A DNA stretch of 64,000 nucleotides, from positions 4,012,501-4,076,500 of the forward strand of contig JAVHKY010000012.1 in the NCBI GenBank assembly GCA_035079385.1, in the 5' to 3' direction. How positions within the stretch are numbered: position 1 is the stretch's first letter; each line of letters starts with the position of its first letter. The position numbers were made by a program, and so were the translations under genes. Origin of the DNA: Aspidiotus rigidus (lineage: Eukaryota; Arthropoda; Insecta; Hemiptera; Diaspididae). Shown here piece after piece: positions 1 to 9,838 of this stretch. The notes below the pieces were generated by a model, which was given only the letters and a program-made list of their open reading frames with translations, was not told the origin of the DNA and made no database searches.

Positions 1-628
1 GACTCAAAACTACAGAAGTTCCTTAAGTGATCGAGGAGGGGGTAGGTGATTTGTTCAGTACATATTATATTCAGAATGTTTAGAAGAAAATAGTCACCCT
101 TAATGTGACGACTTCGGTGATAATTAAGTTGGGAGGTAACAAAATTCGATCTTTTCATTTCGTTTCTGTAAATAAATCATTCAAACTTCGCCAACACACC
201 GTATAACTGCATTGAACATTTTAGTTTCTGGTATTTTTTTTACATAGGTTGTACTGGATTACTTTGTAGTACGTTTTTTTGAAACGCGTTCTTCTAAAAC
301 CTCCTTTCCTCGAGAAACTGGAAACATGGACACACGCCTTGATTTTTTTATACCTTATTTTCTCATTTTTTAGGCCTGTACTGTATGGAGAAATTTTCCT
401 TTCAACTTCTTCGCCCTCCTAGGTAACTGGTCATTGATCCAGTACGGAAAATATTTTAAAATATCGTAAAAAGAATAAGAACGCCGAGTAACGAGAAAGT
501 TTGGACCCTGAGGTTTTTTTTTTTTTCTTTTTTAGAGGAGTACTCAATGATAACCTACTCAGGATTTTAGAATATTGCTCCCTCAGTGTGAGAGGTGAAT
601 GTGAATACACATAATACTTATACAAATC
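1..628. other. AT-rich left flank, no gene seen
   Basis: No supported coding sequence. A T-run lies near 514-533. From about 480 onward the sequence is a diverged match to about 10518-10740: both have a GTTTGGACCCTGAGG / GTTGGACTTTGAGG stretch and then the GAATGTGAATAC segment. This is the left end of an old duplication. Confidence 0.5.
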
Positions 629-828
629 AAACCGTGACCTTAGAACAGAACTAACGTAAGTCCAAAACAGTGTTTTTACAGGAGTAAAGATTTAAAGTTT
701 TAAATCGCTGCCTTTTTCTGAGAATACATTTTGAAGATAAAGTAAAGACTGACTCTGTATCGGAAAATGATTTTAAACTCATTTTCATCATCAGAAATTT
801 AAAATAATTAAACTTTCCGTTTTTTTTT

Positions 829-952
829 TTGGACTTACGATAGTTTGACATTGAAACACTGAGAACAGAACTATTTTATGTCCATGTTCTGGACATACGA
901 TCTTACTTCAATATTGAAACCTTGAGAACAGAAGTATTTTATGTCCATGTTA
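829..952. repeat. Two tandem 62-bp units
   Basis: The core ATTGAAAC...GAGAACAGAA...TATTTTATGTCCATGTT occurs at 850-888 and 912-950, differing at three positions. It is internal to the TIR element at 634-1502. Confidence 0.8.
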
Positions 953-1171
953 AGCTCTTTCTGCAGTAAACAAAATAGCTAAGAGAAAGGACATACGATA
1001 ATGTCGGTTTGTCAGAAGAAAATAAAAAAGTATAAGTAGTAAAAAAAAAATTTTGTTTTACAAAATCACTGAGTATTGAACGTGAAAAAATAGTAGGTAT
1101 AGAACGTAAAAATATAATAAAAATATCATAATACTTAATAGAGTAAACCATTTTGAAAGAACCGAAGTAGA

Positions 1172-1348
1172 GTAACTCATTTTGTCACCAAAAAATTGAA
1201 ACAGAAATAACTTCAGTCCGGTAAGTTTCTTCTGCTCTCAGAAAATAAATAAAACGTTAGTGCAGAAGCATCGTAACTCCGCGTAGAAAGCGCGGGTGCC
1301 GGGCTCAAGTTAGTTCTGTTTCAATTTTTTGGTGACAAAATGAGTTAC
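1172..1348. mobile_element. Nested MITE with perfect 35-bp TIRs
   Basis: The arm 1172-1206 starts GTAACTCATTTTGTCACC. It is an exact reverse complement of 1314-1348. The element is 177 bp with a GC-richer middle (about 1270-1305) and no ORF. It sits inside the 634-1502 element. No clear target duplication was found. Confidence 0.8.
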
Positions 1349-1502
1349 GTTACTTTCGTTCTTTCAATTTTTAAGTAATTTCCCGACGGTTTGGACTTAA
1401 ACTGATTAAACCAATCGAAAGAGAGTACTCCATACTATAATAATCCGATATAATCCGAAAATCGAATTTTTGGACTTACGTTAGTTCTGTTCCAAGGTCA
1501 CG

Positions 1503-3190
1503 AAACCTTATTACAGTCCATAGACGATTCGATATGACATATTTTCTTCCTTTAAATACTTTTCAATTCGTACAAAATCTCTGTCTCAAACATTACTATA
1601 CCATACCTCTCCTTGATTACTAAGAGATGAAAACTAACAAGTAAGAAGTTAAAATTATGTTCATCATAATTTTTAATAGTGAGCCCATGCACCACCCTAA
1701 TCTGTACGTTTTTGAGGTAGATACACACCTAGCAAATTTTATCTTTTTTAAAAGTACAATATTTCACTCCGAATGAAACGGAGGTGCCCCGACGATCGTC
1801 AATAATCGTTGAATATTTCTCTCTGTGTATCACTGGACACCAGTGCATGTGCGCGCACATGAAAACCGTTTCAAAAAAAGTTGAGTAAGTTATGCACTGC
1901 GTACACAAGTTCTTCTTTCCCTGGGAAGTATCATTCTCACACGTTTGATCCATCTAGCATCCGTTCGTCAGTACATAGATTCAATCTTGGACTATGATCG
2001 CTGTAGCAGTGCTTCATTTGTGATTACAACTAATAATTATGTGAAAATCACGCGTACGAGTGGTATTTCAAATTACGAAAGACAGCTTATCATACCTTTT
2101 ATTTAAACGCCCTTTTGAAGCTTCAATTATTCTGTTTGATTTTTTATTATTTTGTTTTCTATCCTTATTTACGAGTACAAATTTTTTGAAAAATTTCGCC
2201 AATACGTTTATCATTCGCGATACGTATCGTAAGAAGATTAATGCCGATCAACCAGAATGTTGGAATTTGAGGTTTCTCTTGGTGAAGTATTCAGCGATAT
2301 CCTACTCAGAATTTGGGAATGTTCATCAATGTACGTTATGAGGAACTATTCGATAGTTTTCAGTCCGACTTCTAGGATTTTCATTTTGTAAGTACATAAT
2401 ATCAGTAATGAATCAACAGTTTTTGGTATTTTCTAAATAAGTCAAGTAATGAATTATTCCGTGGTACGTTTTATTCAAACGCGTTTATGGAGCGGGGGAC
2501 GGTGCTTTCAAGCCCTCTTTCTCTCCTTCCCCCCGAACGACACGCCCGGATTTTTCTTTCAGGATAGTGTGGTGGGTTTTCCATCCCCCAGTTTTTTTTA
2601 CTTTTCAACTTGTATCCGATGAGATCGTCGTAAAGATACTCCGATATTTTGAATAAGTTTAAGATTACACGATCAGTCAAAAACTCGTTTTTTAAATTTT
2701 TTTTTCATCATTTCCTTTTTCAAAGTAAATACAAACATTACAGAATTTAGTCACTTCGCCTCAATTGATGAGATGTTTTCAAGTCCGGGGATTCGTACGG
2801 TCTCTACGAGTACTTCTTTTCGTTGTTATCTATGTTGAATACTTGAGTGATTGGAACGCGGGGCCGAGTTAAAGAAGAAGAAGAGGAAGTATTTGCCCCA
2901 AGCCCCCACATATCAGGAATAAAAACATTATGTACGTATTACGAAATACAGAAGAAGGTTGAGACCCGTGCAAACTCGTAGTTTTTTTTCGGGATAGAAA
3001 GCTCTTACCAAAATTGGTCCCCAGTCCTACGGAAACTAGATTCCGCCGGGTGGCAGTCAATTCTTTTAGTTTGATATCCTGTCTGATACGAAAATTTTAG
3101 AACTTGGTCTCCTAACCTCTATCGATGAGTCGTTTCCTAGTCCGACGACACGAAATCGGAACTGAGATATCTCTCTGATACAACTTTATT
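1503..3190. other. Diverged paralog of 10745-12070, non-coding
   Basis: Long collinear similarity to 10745-12070: the GAGCCCATGCACCACCCTAA word near 1681 matches 10850, the GTGAAAATCACGC word near 2041 matches 11240, and the TTTAGTCACTTCGCCTC word near 2747 matches 11990. Reading frames here are interrupted and differ from the paralog, so no gene is called. 2869-3060 also resembles 3510-3580 in direct orientation. Confidence 0.6.
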
Positions 3191-3198
3191 ATTATAAC

Positions 3199-3419
3199 CA
3201 GAGACCGGATTTCTCGGCAAAATGCCGAAAAAGTAAAAAATGAATGCCGAAATCGTCGTTTTTGCCAAATTTTAGGAGGAAAATATATAATTTTTAGCAT
3301 TAAATGACTCAAAAAATGCAAAAAAAATGGTACTTTTTTCGTTATTGCCGAATAATGCCGAAAACTGAATTTTTAGTGCCGAAAATCTCCATCAAAAATG
3401 CCGAAAAATCCGGTCTCTG
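3199..3419. mobile_element. hAT-type MITE with 8-bp TSD
   Basis: The ends are inverted repeats starting CAGAGACCGGATTT (3199) and ending AAATCCGGTCTCTG (3419), then TCGGCA in both arms. A perfect 8-bp duplication ATTATAAC flanks it (3191-3198 and 3420-3427). An 8-bp duplication with CAG-type ends is the hAT signature. It is 221 bp with repeated ATGCCGAA words inside and no transposase. Confidence 0.88.
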
Positions 3420-3427
3420 ATTATAAC

Positions 3428-3608
3428 TGTGTGACTGGAAGACAAAGTCGGATTGAAAAAGGGAGGAAGCAATGCCGCTGCCTGTATATCAAAGATAAGA
3501 AATTATATACTAGAGTTTTTAGGAATGGAGGACCCACGCAAAATTGGCCCCGAAGACAACGAGAGCTAGATTCGGCTCCGATAGAACAGGGCGATCATAA
3601 ATAAACTA
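3428..3608. other. Intergenic between two TE insertions
   Basis: A short open frame here (3398-3604) starts inside the MITE and is not credible as a gene. The stretch AAAATTGGCCCC...CTAGATTC resembles 3010-3050, an old direct repeat. Confidence 0.4.
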
Positions 3609-4346
3609 TGAATTCTATGGTAGGAGCGTTGCGAGCCATGAACAAGATTTGAAAACACTTTACGGAGACACGCAATTTTTAGAAAAGGTATATAAGTTCA
3701 CAACTAAATGAGGTGGATACCGTGAAATATTTCCGCTTACCTTTTTTAGGTAAAGTTTCTTACAAGCTTGCTACAATACTCTCTAAAAATCTCAACTCTC
3801 GAGTTGCCTTCTACTCCCTCCACACTCTACGTTCTCTCTCACATACTAAGGATAGCGTGGAAAAATGGGAACGGAGTGGAGTCTATAGGCTTACATGCGG
3901 AACCTGTGACACAAAATACATAGGCCAAACTTCTCGCTCAATCAAGACTCGCATCTCGGAGCATCAGTCGGCATGGGAAAATAGTAATCTGACTCGGCAC
4001 TCATACTTCGCAGCTCACCTTATAAATTCGAAACACCAATTTAATTTTAATTCTAGGAACTTGGTGGATATCTTACATTTCTCTGATCGCATTACCTTAC
4101 TTCGTAATTTAGAAAAAAAGGAAATAGTGAATCACATTAAAAGAGGTGATATTCTAGCCAATGACCTCATTGATCCAAACAATAGTCTAATTTCATGTAT
4201 ATACAAGTACTCTTGATTGTATTAATGTTTGCTCGATTTTCATTCGCGTTCGGTATTTGTACTGATGATGTAGTTTTTCATGTGAACTACGAAACCGGTC
4301 TGCAAATATACCTTTTCTAAAAATTGCGTGTCTCCGTAAAGTTTTT
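3609..4346 (+). mobile_element. 5'-truncated Penelope-like element
   Basis: The insertion is flanked by a 14-bp direct repeat TCATAAATAAACTA (3595-3608 and 4347-4360), read as a target duplication of the variable length known for Penelope-like elements. It carries the C-terminal endonuclease domain only; the reverse transcriptase domain is missing. A 43-bp inverted repeat with one mismatch lies near its ends (3651-3694 and 4306-4348). Penelope-like elements are known to carry terminal repeats in inverted as well as direct order. It sits outside the large duplicated block, so it appears once here. Confidence 0.8.
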
Positions 4347-4348
4347 TC
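3651..4348. repeat. Inverted repeat arms of Penelope-like insertion
   Basis: The left arm (3651-3694) contains TTTACGGAGACACGCAATTT, and its reverse complement is at 4306-4348. One base in the outer part differs. The outermost bases of the right arm overlap the flanking 14-bp direct repeat. The ORF frame is open from 3683, inside the left arm. Confidence 0.85.
3683..4216 (+). pseudogene. Penelope-like GIY-YIG endonuclease, C-terminal part
   Basis: The frame is open from 3683 to the stop at 4214-4216; a GTG at 3713 gives 167 residues. There is no ATG start, because the upstream reverse transcriptase part is missing. In that 167-residue frame, LPFLGKVSYKL (9-19) resembles the linker after the RT core. 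GVY (56-58) and YIG (69-71) form the GIY-YIG signature, with a Cys pair (62, 65) between them as in the CCHH variant typical of Penelope elements. SRSIKTRISEH (74-84) carries the conserved Arg region. A Glu-rich NLEKKE segment (132-137) could supply the metal-binding acid. The nuclease would nick DNA for target-primed reverse transcription. The fragment cannot move by itself. The open frame suggests a fairly recent insertion. Confidence 0.85.
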
Positions 4349-4399
4349 ATAAATAAACTAATTCCATTTTGTCAAGTTGAGAGACCACCTTTTTCAAAC

Positions 4400-4975
4400 T
4401 GAAACCCGAAAAAATTTACAATCAAAGTGACTAAGGTTGCTCGTTTCATGGAAGATTTCAAAATTTTCCTTCGAAAGTGGTCACAGTGACATATTGGAAA
4501 ATTAGGTCCTGCATTACCGATAAGTAGTTTCTAATTTCACAAAAGTTATTCTTGTTTAGCAATGCAAAAACGATAGGATTTTTTGAACATTTTTGCTCCA
4601 TCATGTCCCCAATTGGGAACATTTTACATACATAATGGGGACATAATACGTCTTTTTGCCATGCAACGTGTGGTAAAGATTCACAAAATGAAATTATTAC
4701 GCACCTAATGAATCTACGAATCACTAAAATATGAATAGAGGTCGTATTGAATTTCTCTCGCACAATTTAGATTTTCATCAGTTCTTATGATTTTTCCAAT
4801 CTTTTTTTCCCTCTAAATTCATAAACAGAAAATTTGACTCACCCTTTCTTCTTTTCTCGATGGACTCCGATTAACAGTCGCAATATATTCAAGTGGTAAA
4901 CTGGATCCATTATTCTACTCATATCTTCGGGATAACGCAAGTTTCTATAACAAAAAAAAAAATATATATATATAT
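4400..4975. other. Diverged paralog of 12130-12400, then (AT)n
   Basis: 4720-4925 matches 12140-12400 (TTTCTCTCGCACAATTTAGA and TAAACTGGATCCATTATTC are shared). No gene is seen; the minus-strand frame at 4458-4763 is not retained in the paralog. An A-run then an alternating AT tract (about 4953-4980) sit at the left edge of the large duplication. Confidence 0.5.
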
Positions 4976-4981
4976 ATATAA
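4960..4981. repeat. (AT)n microsatellite at duplication edge
   Basis: An alternating TA tract. Homology with the second copy begins in its last five bases (4976-4980 with 34876-34880). Confidence 0.85.
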
Positions 4982-7130
4982 TAGGTAACTAGGAAACAAT
5001 TATCTATCAACTGCTCTGCTTCTCCCCCTCCCATCATTTATAAAATTTTTATTCAGACCGAATCCGAACTTTGAACATTATAATAATAAGACTGATCTAA
5101 TGTAGCATATTTTATTCTGGTAATCAAGATGGGTTTGTTTCTACGTAGTCATCTAGCTAATGATTTGCGGCGCGACGGATCGAAACTTCGGCATTACCTA
5201 CGTTGAAATAAATCATATGAAAACAAAAGCCCGACCACAAAATTTTATTTGATTGTTTCTAATCGAATAAAAAATGTTCTCAACAGCATTGTGATATCTT
5301 CCTGTACGAAGGCACTATTAAGTTCGAAAATAAAGTTCTCAGGAAGGCGAGGACCTGCTTGCCCGCCTGAGTTTTCATAGATTTGATAGATTTATGGAGA
5401 AAATACAAAACTCTTTTCCGAGAAAAACATGGAGTTTTAAAAAGTGAAGAATAGAGGAACGAAGCTGAAGCTCTCGTGATTTCCTTTCAGATGACATTCA
5501 TTTCGCGATTTTTTTCTCCATAATAATCTCAGAGTGTGCATTTCATAAATTCGGTAGAAAAATTATGACAAACTATAGGCGTCTGAGCAATGACAGGAGA
5601 ACTTTAATATAATCTATTTTCCTTATCTCTCTTCAACGTACTCTCAGCAGCAATCAAATAAATGCGATGGTCAATTTTCTTCTGCTAAAAATCGTCTAGC
5701 ACGAGCTCAAATGAAAATACGATCCATAATTTCGTTAATATTTCCAGATGAGCCCCAATGTTAAAATGAAAATACACATAAATTTTTGAAAGAGAAAAAC
5801 TAAATGGGTAAATAGACAATAATTAGCACACATATACACCTCCCCCCCCCCACCCTACACGCCTCAGGAATTCATTCATTTTCGATTTTTACAATAATTT
5901 CCTTGTTTATTTTCCCCAATTGAACACAACAGAGATAATTTCTCGATCAAAACTAAAATCATACGGCTCACAAGTGAAGGAAAAGTATCCCGACGGAAGA
6001 TTTTTTGAGAAATTCTTATTTAATTGCACTGTCATTTGAAATCTTCATCTTTTGAAATCAAAATTTCATTTAACGCCATTTCTAAATAGTAAATTTATGA
6101 GAGCGAACATCTTTACAGCGGTACTGAGAAGGAATATGAACTGGCAGAAGGCTTCTGATAACCGACGAGTACAGGAGAGATTAAGAAAAGAGTAAATTTT
6201 TAGTATTCCTATGATTTTTCACTCCCTTAAATCAACTATTTCTGCATGCTTAATCGATGTTTGCATAATAAGATTGGTATTTTGTAGGCAAACCAAAAAT
6301 GAAGTTTAAAACAATGATTACCCTGGAAAAATTCATAGCAGGGACCAATCATAACTAGGCTACGGTACTTTCAAATCTCGTAGTTTCATAAGTGTACGAC
6401 GAATGTTGCAGTAGCAGGTTGAATTATTCTTCAGATTACAAGTTCAAGTCAACACCAATAATGCTTCTGCGGAAAAAATGATGAAAATAAATTAAAATAA
6501 TGAGTATTACGAATACATCTAATAACTTTCTTTCTTACACAGTTCAGTTTCGTCTTTTCCTTTCTCCTTCTCTTTCATTTTGTTTTTTCATCTTCAGTAC
6601 TGCGGAATATTGAAAACCAATTAAACTCTTTCTGAATCATTAATAATAGTAATAATAATAATAATGGTCGTAATACTGCGTGATAAATAGAAAAAAAAAA
6701 TTAGACCAAAACGAGAGGAAAACTTCATTCTCAAAAAAAAAAGAATGCCTACATAATACCTACTAAGAAACAATTAATAATGGTTCTGATCCTGCCAAGG
6801 CGAACTAAATTTTTTGTACCTTTCCTTTAGATTAAAGTACTGCAAAAAAACATTCTTTCAGATCAATCAATTTTCTGGTCAGGTTGATGTTTGTGAGGTT
6901 TCATGCAAGCTAATTCTTATATCCTCTGAATAATGCACTTGAAAAAAGTCCGTCTCTAATAGCAATCTAGTGAAATAAGTTCTGTTTTGTTGGATGAAAG
7001 GTGATTCTAACATGAAAACTTATTCGTTTCTCATAATTTGACTAATGAAGTGGTCGTCCGAAGTACGGAAAGTAGAAGGTGCGTTTGCTAATACCTCTAC
7101 ATTCACCGAAGATTCTCTTTTTTATTTGTG
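4982..7130. other. Non-coding; partly old paralog of 12410-13180
   Basis: 5660-6560 is a diverged copy of 12410-13180: ACGATCCATAATTTCGTTAA, GAGCGAACATCTT and TTTTGTAGGCAAACC all recur in the same order. No gene is seen. Its recent partner is 34882-37040. Confidence 0.55.
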
Positions 7131-7207
7131 GTAACTACTACAGAAAAATAAAAAAAAAAAATCGAAGAGCAGAGTAAGTACATTTTCCACATAGTATACC
7201 AGGCTCA

Positions 7208-7260
7208 GTAAAAAGGGCCTCCGTTCCATAAGAAATACATTGAACGGAGGCCCTTTTTAC
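7208..7260. ncRNA. Perfect 19-bp-stem hairpin (copy 1), possible small RNA
   Basis: GTAAAAAGGGCCTCCGTTC (7208-7226) pairs perfectly with 7242-7260 around a 15-nt loop. Flanking GTATAC words on both sides can extend pairing after an internal loop. The same hairpin is unchanged in copy 2. The stem and loop sizes fit a pre-miRNA or short foldback, but either strand could be the transcript and no expression can be seen. A small MITE remnant is the main alternative. Confidence 0.45.
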
Positions 7261-7559
7261 ATATACAGTATACACGTCCTCAACTGGACTCTTCTGCCGA
7301 TGGAAACTCTCATCAAGCACACAATGATACGAAGCAAAAAGTAATTAAGAGACTGATGAATAGGAAAAAAAGAGTGAGGGAGAAACAAAGAGACCCAGAA
7401 AGTAAAGAACGAAGATGGTAAAGAGCTATTTCACCCACGATTAACATTACATTCTTTAAAAAATACGTACATCTACCTACCCCATACAATGGAATAAATC
7501 AAAAATTTGCTACTCGTAAGTTTTCTCACTTCGTTTTTGAATAGATTCATAAGTTCCTT

Positions 7560-8430
7560 GAGTATAAATATATCATACATTTGACGGCGTCAAAAAGTTG
7601 AATAGAAAGCTACAAAATAAATTAATCAATGAGCCCTCGCTAATTACTTGGTGCTAGTTTATGACTGAACGCCGCATAAAATGATGACAATCGGAACGTT
7701 GAAGAGTTATGCATTGAAATTTTTCCAAAATACTCGAGTCATCGGAGGTGGGGGCCTTTTTTCATTTCCGGTCCGATCACTTAGGGGAGAAAAGATATTT
7801 TTCATGAAATTAAAAAAATGGCTTCACATACATACTGTATATCGGAATTTCAAATCTCAAGTATCGATGTATTCTAGGAAGCGTGTCAAATACCTTTGCG
7901 AAAATTGAAAAGTTTGACCATTGAAAGATGGAGTTGCTAGCAATTAAACCTGTGAGTGGATATTAGAACAATAATATGTTACATATATATCTTCCATACA
8001 GGATGTCGATGATCTCTCCTTCAAGAATCATTACAATAATAGTGCATTTAGATATTTGCTAGAAGTGGATGAGATTCAAAATCTACAGGATTTAATGCTG
8101 AAAGATAGATCGTATTTGTTCAGTTCCATTTACCAAATGTTCACCTCGTGCGGACTCTTAATTCCATTCGGGGATCACACCCTTCCTATTTCCTGACTTT
8201 CACAAATTTTACAGTTGAAGATTGGAAACTCTCGCATTTCCATTTGTGAGGCAATGAAAGACCAATTTTTCGAAACGAATTCCATCTACAATGCAATGTT
8301 CGCGAGCTTCAAAAATTGGAATAGAAAGATAAAAAATATAAGTTTTTCGATGAGGTCTGGCTAATTACTTGAAATTAGTAGTTTACGCATTGGAATTTTT
8401 ACAAAATGAGTCCGCCTAATCTAGTTTTAA
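7560..8430. repeat. Diverged direct repeat, about 720 bp apart
   Basis: 7590-7740 (GAATAGAAAGCTACAAAATAA, GCTAATTACTTGG, TTATGCATTGAAATTTTTCC) resembles 8290-8425 (GAATAGAAAGATAAAAAATA, GCTAATTACTTGA, TTACGCATTGGAATTTTTAC). The 75-residue frame at 7681-7908 is broken by a TAG in copy 2 and is not called. Confidence 0.5.
7928..8196 (+). CDS. Candidate two-exon small gene, copy 1 (orphan)
   Basis: Proposed exons are 7928-7951 and 8002-8196. ATG at 7928 has A at -3 and G at +4; an in-frame TGA lies two codons upstream. Exon 1 ends AAACCT and is followed by a strong GTGAGT donor. The intron is exactly 50 bp and ends CTTCCATACAG. The frame joins in phase 0 and gives 72 residues, ending in GDHTLPIS and a TGA. 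There is no signal peptide, and the product is not recognised. Copy 2 keeps both splice sites and the whole frame with two amino-acid changes. A second acceptor (TTTTACAG, 8207-8214) and a GTGAGG donor at 8246 could define a 31-nt microexon in an alternative model. Transcription is unproven. Confidence 0.35.
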
Positions 8431-9300
8431 GCAGGAGAAAGCGGAGAAACAATCATAAACGCAGCGTCACGAAGCGTTCATATGAGTCGCTCCGAAAAAG
8501 AAAAGCGTGGTGTGATGAGCATCACTGATTTTCAATAATCCGACTCTTTCAACAACCATTCAATTATTCCTCCGCGTTTAATCCAATTTTATCGGTTGCA
8601 TAAGATGGCGAACGATTTCTATAGCCACAATATAGGACCAATATTCAAAAGAAAGTCCGCATCCCGTCGCGTAAAATCGAAATTCTGCTGCTTGACGCCG
8701 CCGAATTCACGTATATTTGGTCAATAGGGATTAAATTCTTTGAGGACAAATCGGAAAACACACATTCCGGACCATTCGCCCAGGTAGAGGCTTCTATACA
8801 ATAGCAGACCGCCTACCGGTGCACGAAGACGGCGGCGGATGAAACACGTACGAATTGTCGTCCTGTAAAGGTGAATTCTTTTTCCGAAAAGAGAAATTTT
8901 TTTCTTCGCATTGCGAGAACAATCTTTGGTCTATTGCATTGTAGGCTTTCCTTCAGAGGTGAAATCCAAATTATTAAATGAAATTAATAAAATGTAACTG
9001 AGCATTTCGGAATGTATCCGTGTTATTGAATGGAATGCAACGCTCCGGGGGATGAGCAAAGGTGCTCGTAGGTATTTGAAACTAAAATATTAAACACGGC
9101 CCAGATTAGTCAGCATTGTTTACCTACTGTTCGCCATTTGAGCGTTCTACGCAGTTTATATTGTATACAATCTATCTCAAGATTATAAAGAGCTAAGATC
9201 AAAGTTTGAGCTCTAGATGTATGGCAAAGGGAAGTGTAATCAATTAAACAATATTTATCGAAATATTGCGTCGTGGAAACCATTTTGAAGGAAAGTAATA
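8200..9300. other. Well-conserved, GC-richer stretch, no firm gene
   Basis: Copies 1 and 2 differ at only a handful of sites here. Apart from the small ORF at 8605 nothing coding is supported. Confidence 0.4.
8605..8727 (+). CDS. Small ORF, 40 residues (copy 1), doubtful
   Basis: The ATG sits in AAGATGGCG, a strong start context. The predicted peptide is basic, with KRKSASRRVKSKFCC near residues 19-33, and ends at TAG 8725-8727. Copy 2 (38508-38630) looks identical. The surrounding 8570-9080 is more GC-rich than its neighbours and very well conserved between copies, so it could equally be a promoter or regulatory island. No family recognised. Confidence 0.2.
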   Translation: MANDFYSHNIGPIFKRKSASRRVKSKFCCLTPPNSRIFGQ

Positions 9301-9307
9301 TCGGGCT

Positions 9308-9444
9308 AAGCTGTATCTTCGTTCAATTACGACTAAATCTCAAATTCGACTTTGTTTCGGCGTCGACCAAAGTATGCTTTCGATAACGTTCACTCTGCGC
9401 TCTTCATTCGCCATCTTGATGTGCTATGAATTGTATTTTAGACT
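9308..9444. repeat. 137-bp unit, single in copy 1
   Basis: One unit beginning AAGCTGTATCTTCGTTC and ending near ATGAATTGTATTTTAG. The matching place in copy 2 has four tandem units. Confidence 0.85.
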
Positions 9445-9579
9445 TTTGTAAAATAGAAATTTCGTGAAGAATTCCTCAGATAGCGCTCTTCACTCACCAT
9501 CATGTTTTAAGGCGCTGTTGATTCTATTTTAGACTTCTCATCCAAGCAATATTCTGCCTTAATTTCGATTGACATTCCG

Positions 9580-9835
9580 TACCAATCCCATAATCTCAGC
9601 CTCTAAGCTAAAGCTGCCGAACCACCCTTCCATTTTCGTACACTAACATTAACTTCCGATTTCCTTGCGTTCTTAGCTCAATATCCGGAACTCCATACAG
9701 ACACTGCTTTCTTCATAAAATCTTACTCAATTTTCTTGGACTCCCTTCTCAAATGCAACCTTCTCTTTTCCATTAAATAATAGATTTCTCCGTAGCTTCT
9801 CATTCCTCCGACTATCAGACTGGATCGCACAAATA
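9580..9835. repeat. Old dispersed repeat shared with 26549
   Basis: TAATCTCAGCCTCTAAGCTA followed by an ACACTAACATTAACTTCCGA-type stretch recurs diverged at 26549-26645 and their copy 2 partners. No coding capacity seen. Confidence 0.6.
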
Positions 9836-9838
9836 TTT

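Larger units (their letters stand above)
634..1502. mobile_element. Non-autonomous TIR element, about 0.87 kb
   Basis: Inverted ends match over 34 bp with one mismatch: left arm 634-667 begins GTGACCTTAGAACAGAAC, and its reverse complement is at 1468-1501. The pentamer AAACC flanks both sides (629-633 and 1503-1507), a likely target duplication. The diverged paralog at 10730-10750 lacks the element, so it also gives an approximate empty site. There is no transposase ORF. It contains two 62-bp direct repeats (about 829-890 and 891-952) and a nested smaller TIR element. Superfamily not assigned. Confidence 0.75.

Noticed and set aside
1285..1320. tRNA-like GC-rich patch
   Set aside because: No acceptor stem or consistent T-loop; it is the middle of a MITE.
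7138..7320. 60-residue minus-strand frame
   Set aside because: It runs through the hairpin and a T-run; conservation is explained by the hairpin and recent duplication.
7681..7908. 75-residue plus-strand frame
   Set aside because: Copy 2 has an in-frame TAG at the matching place, and the region is an old direct repeat.
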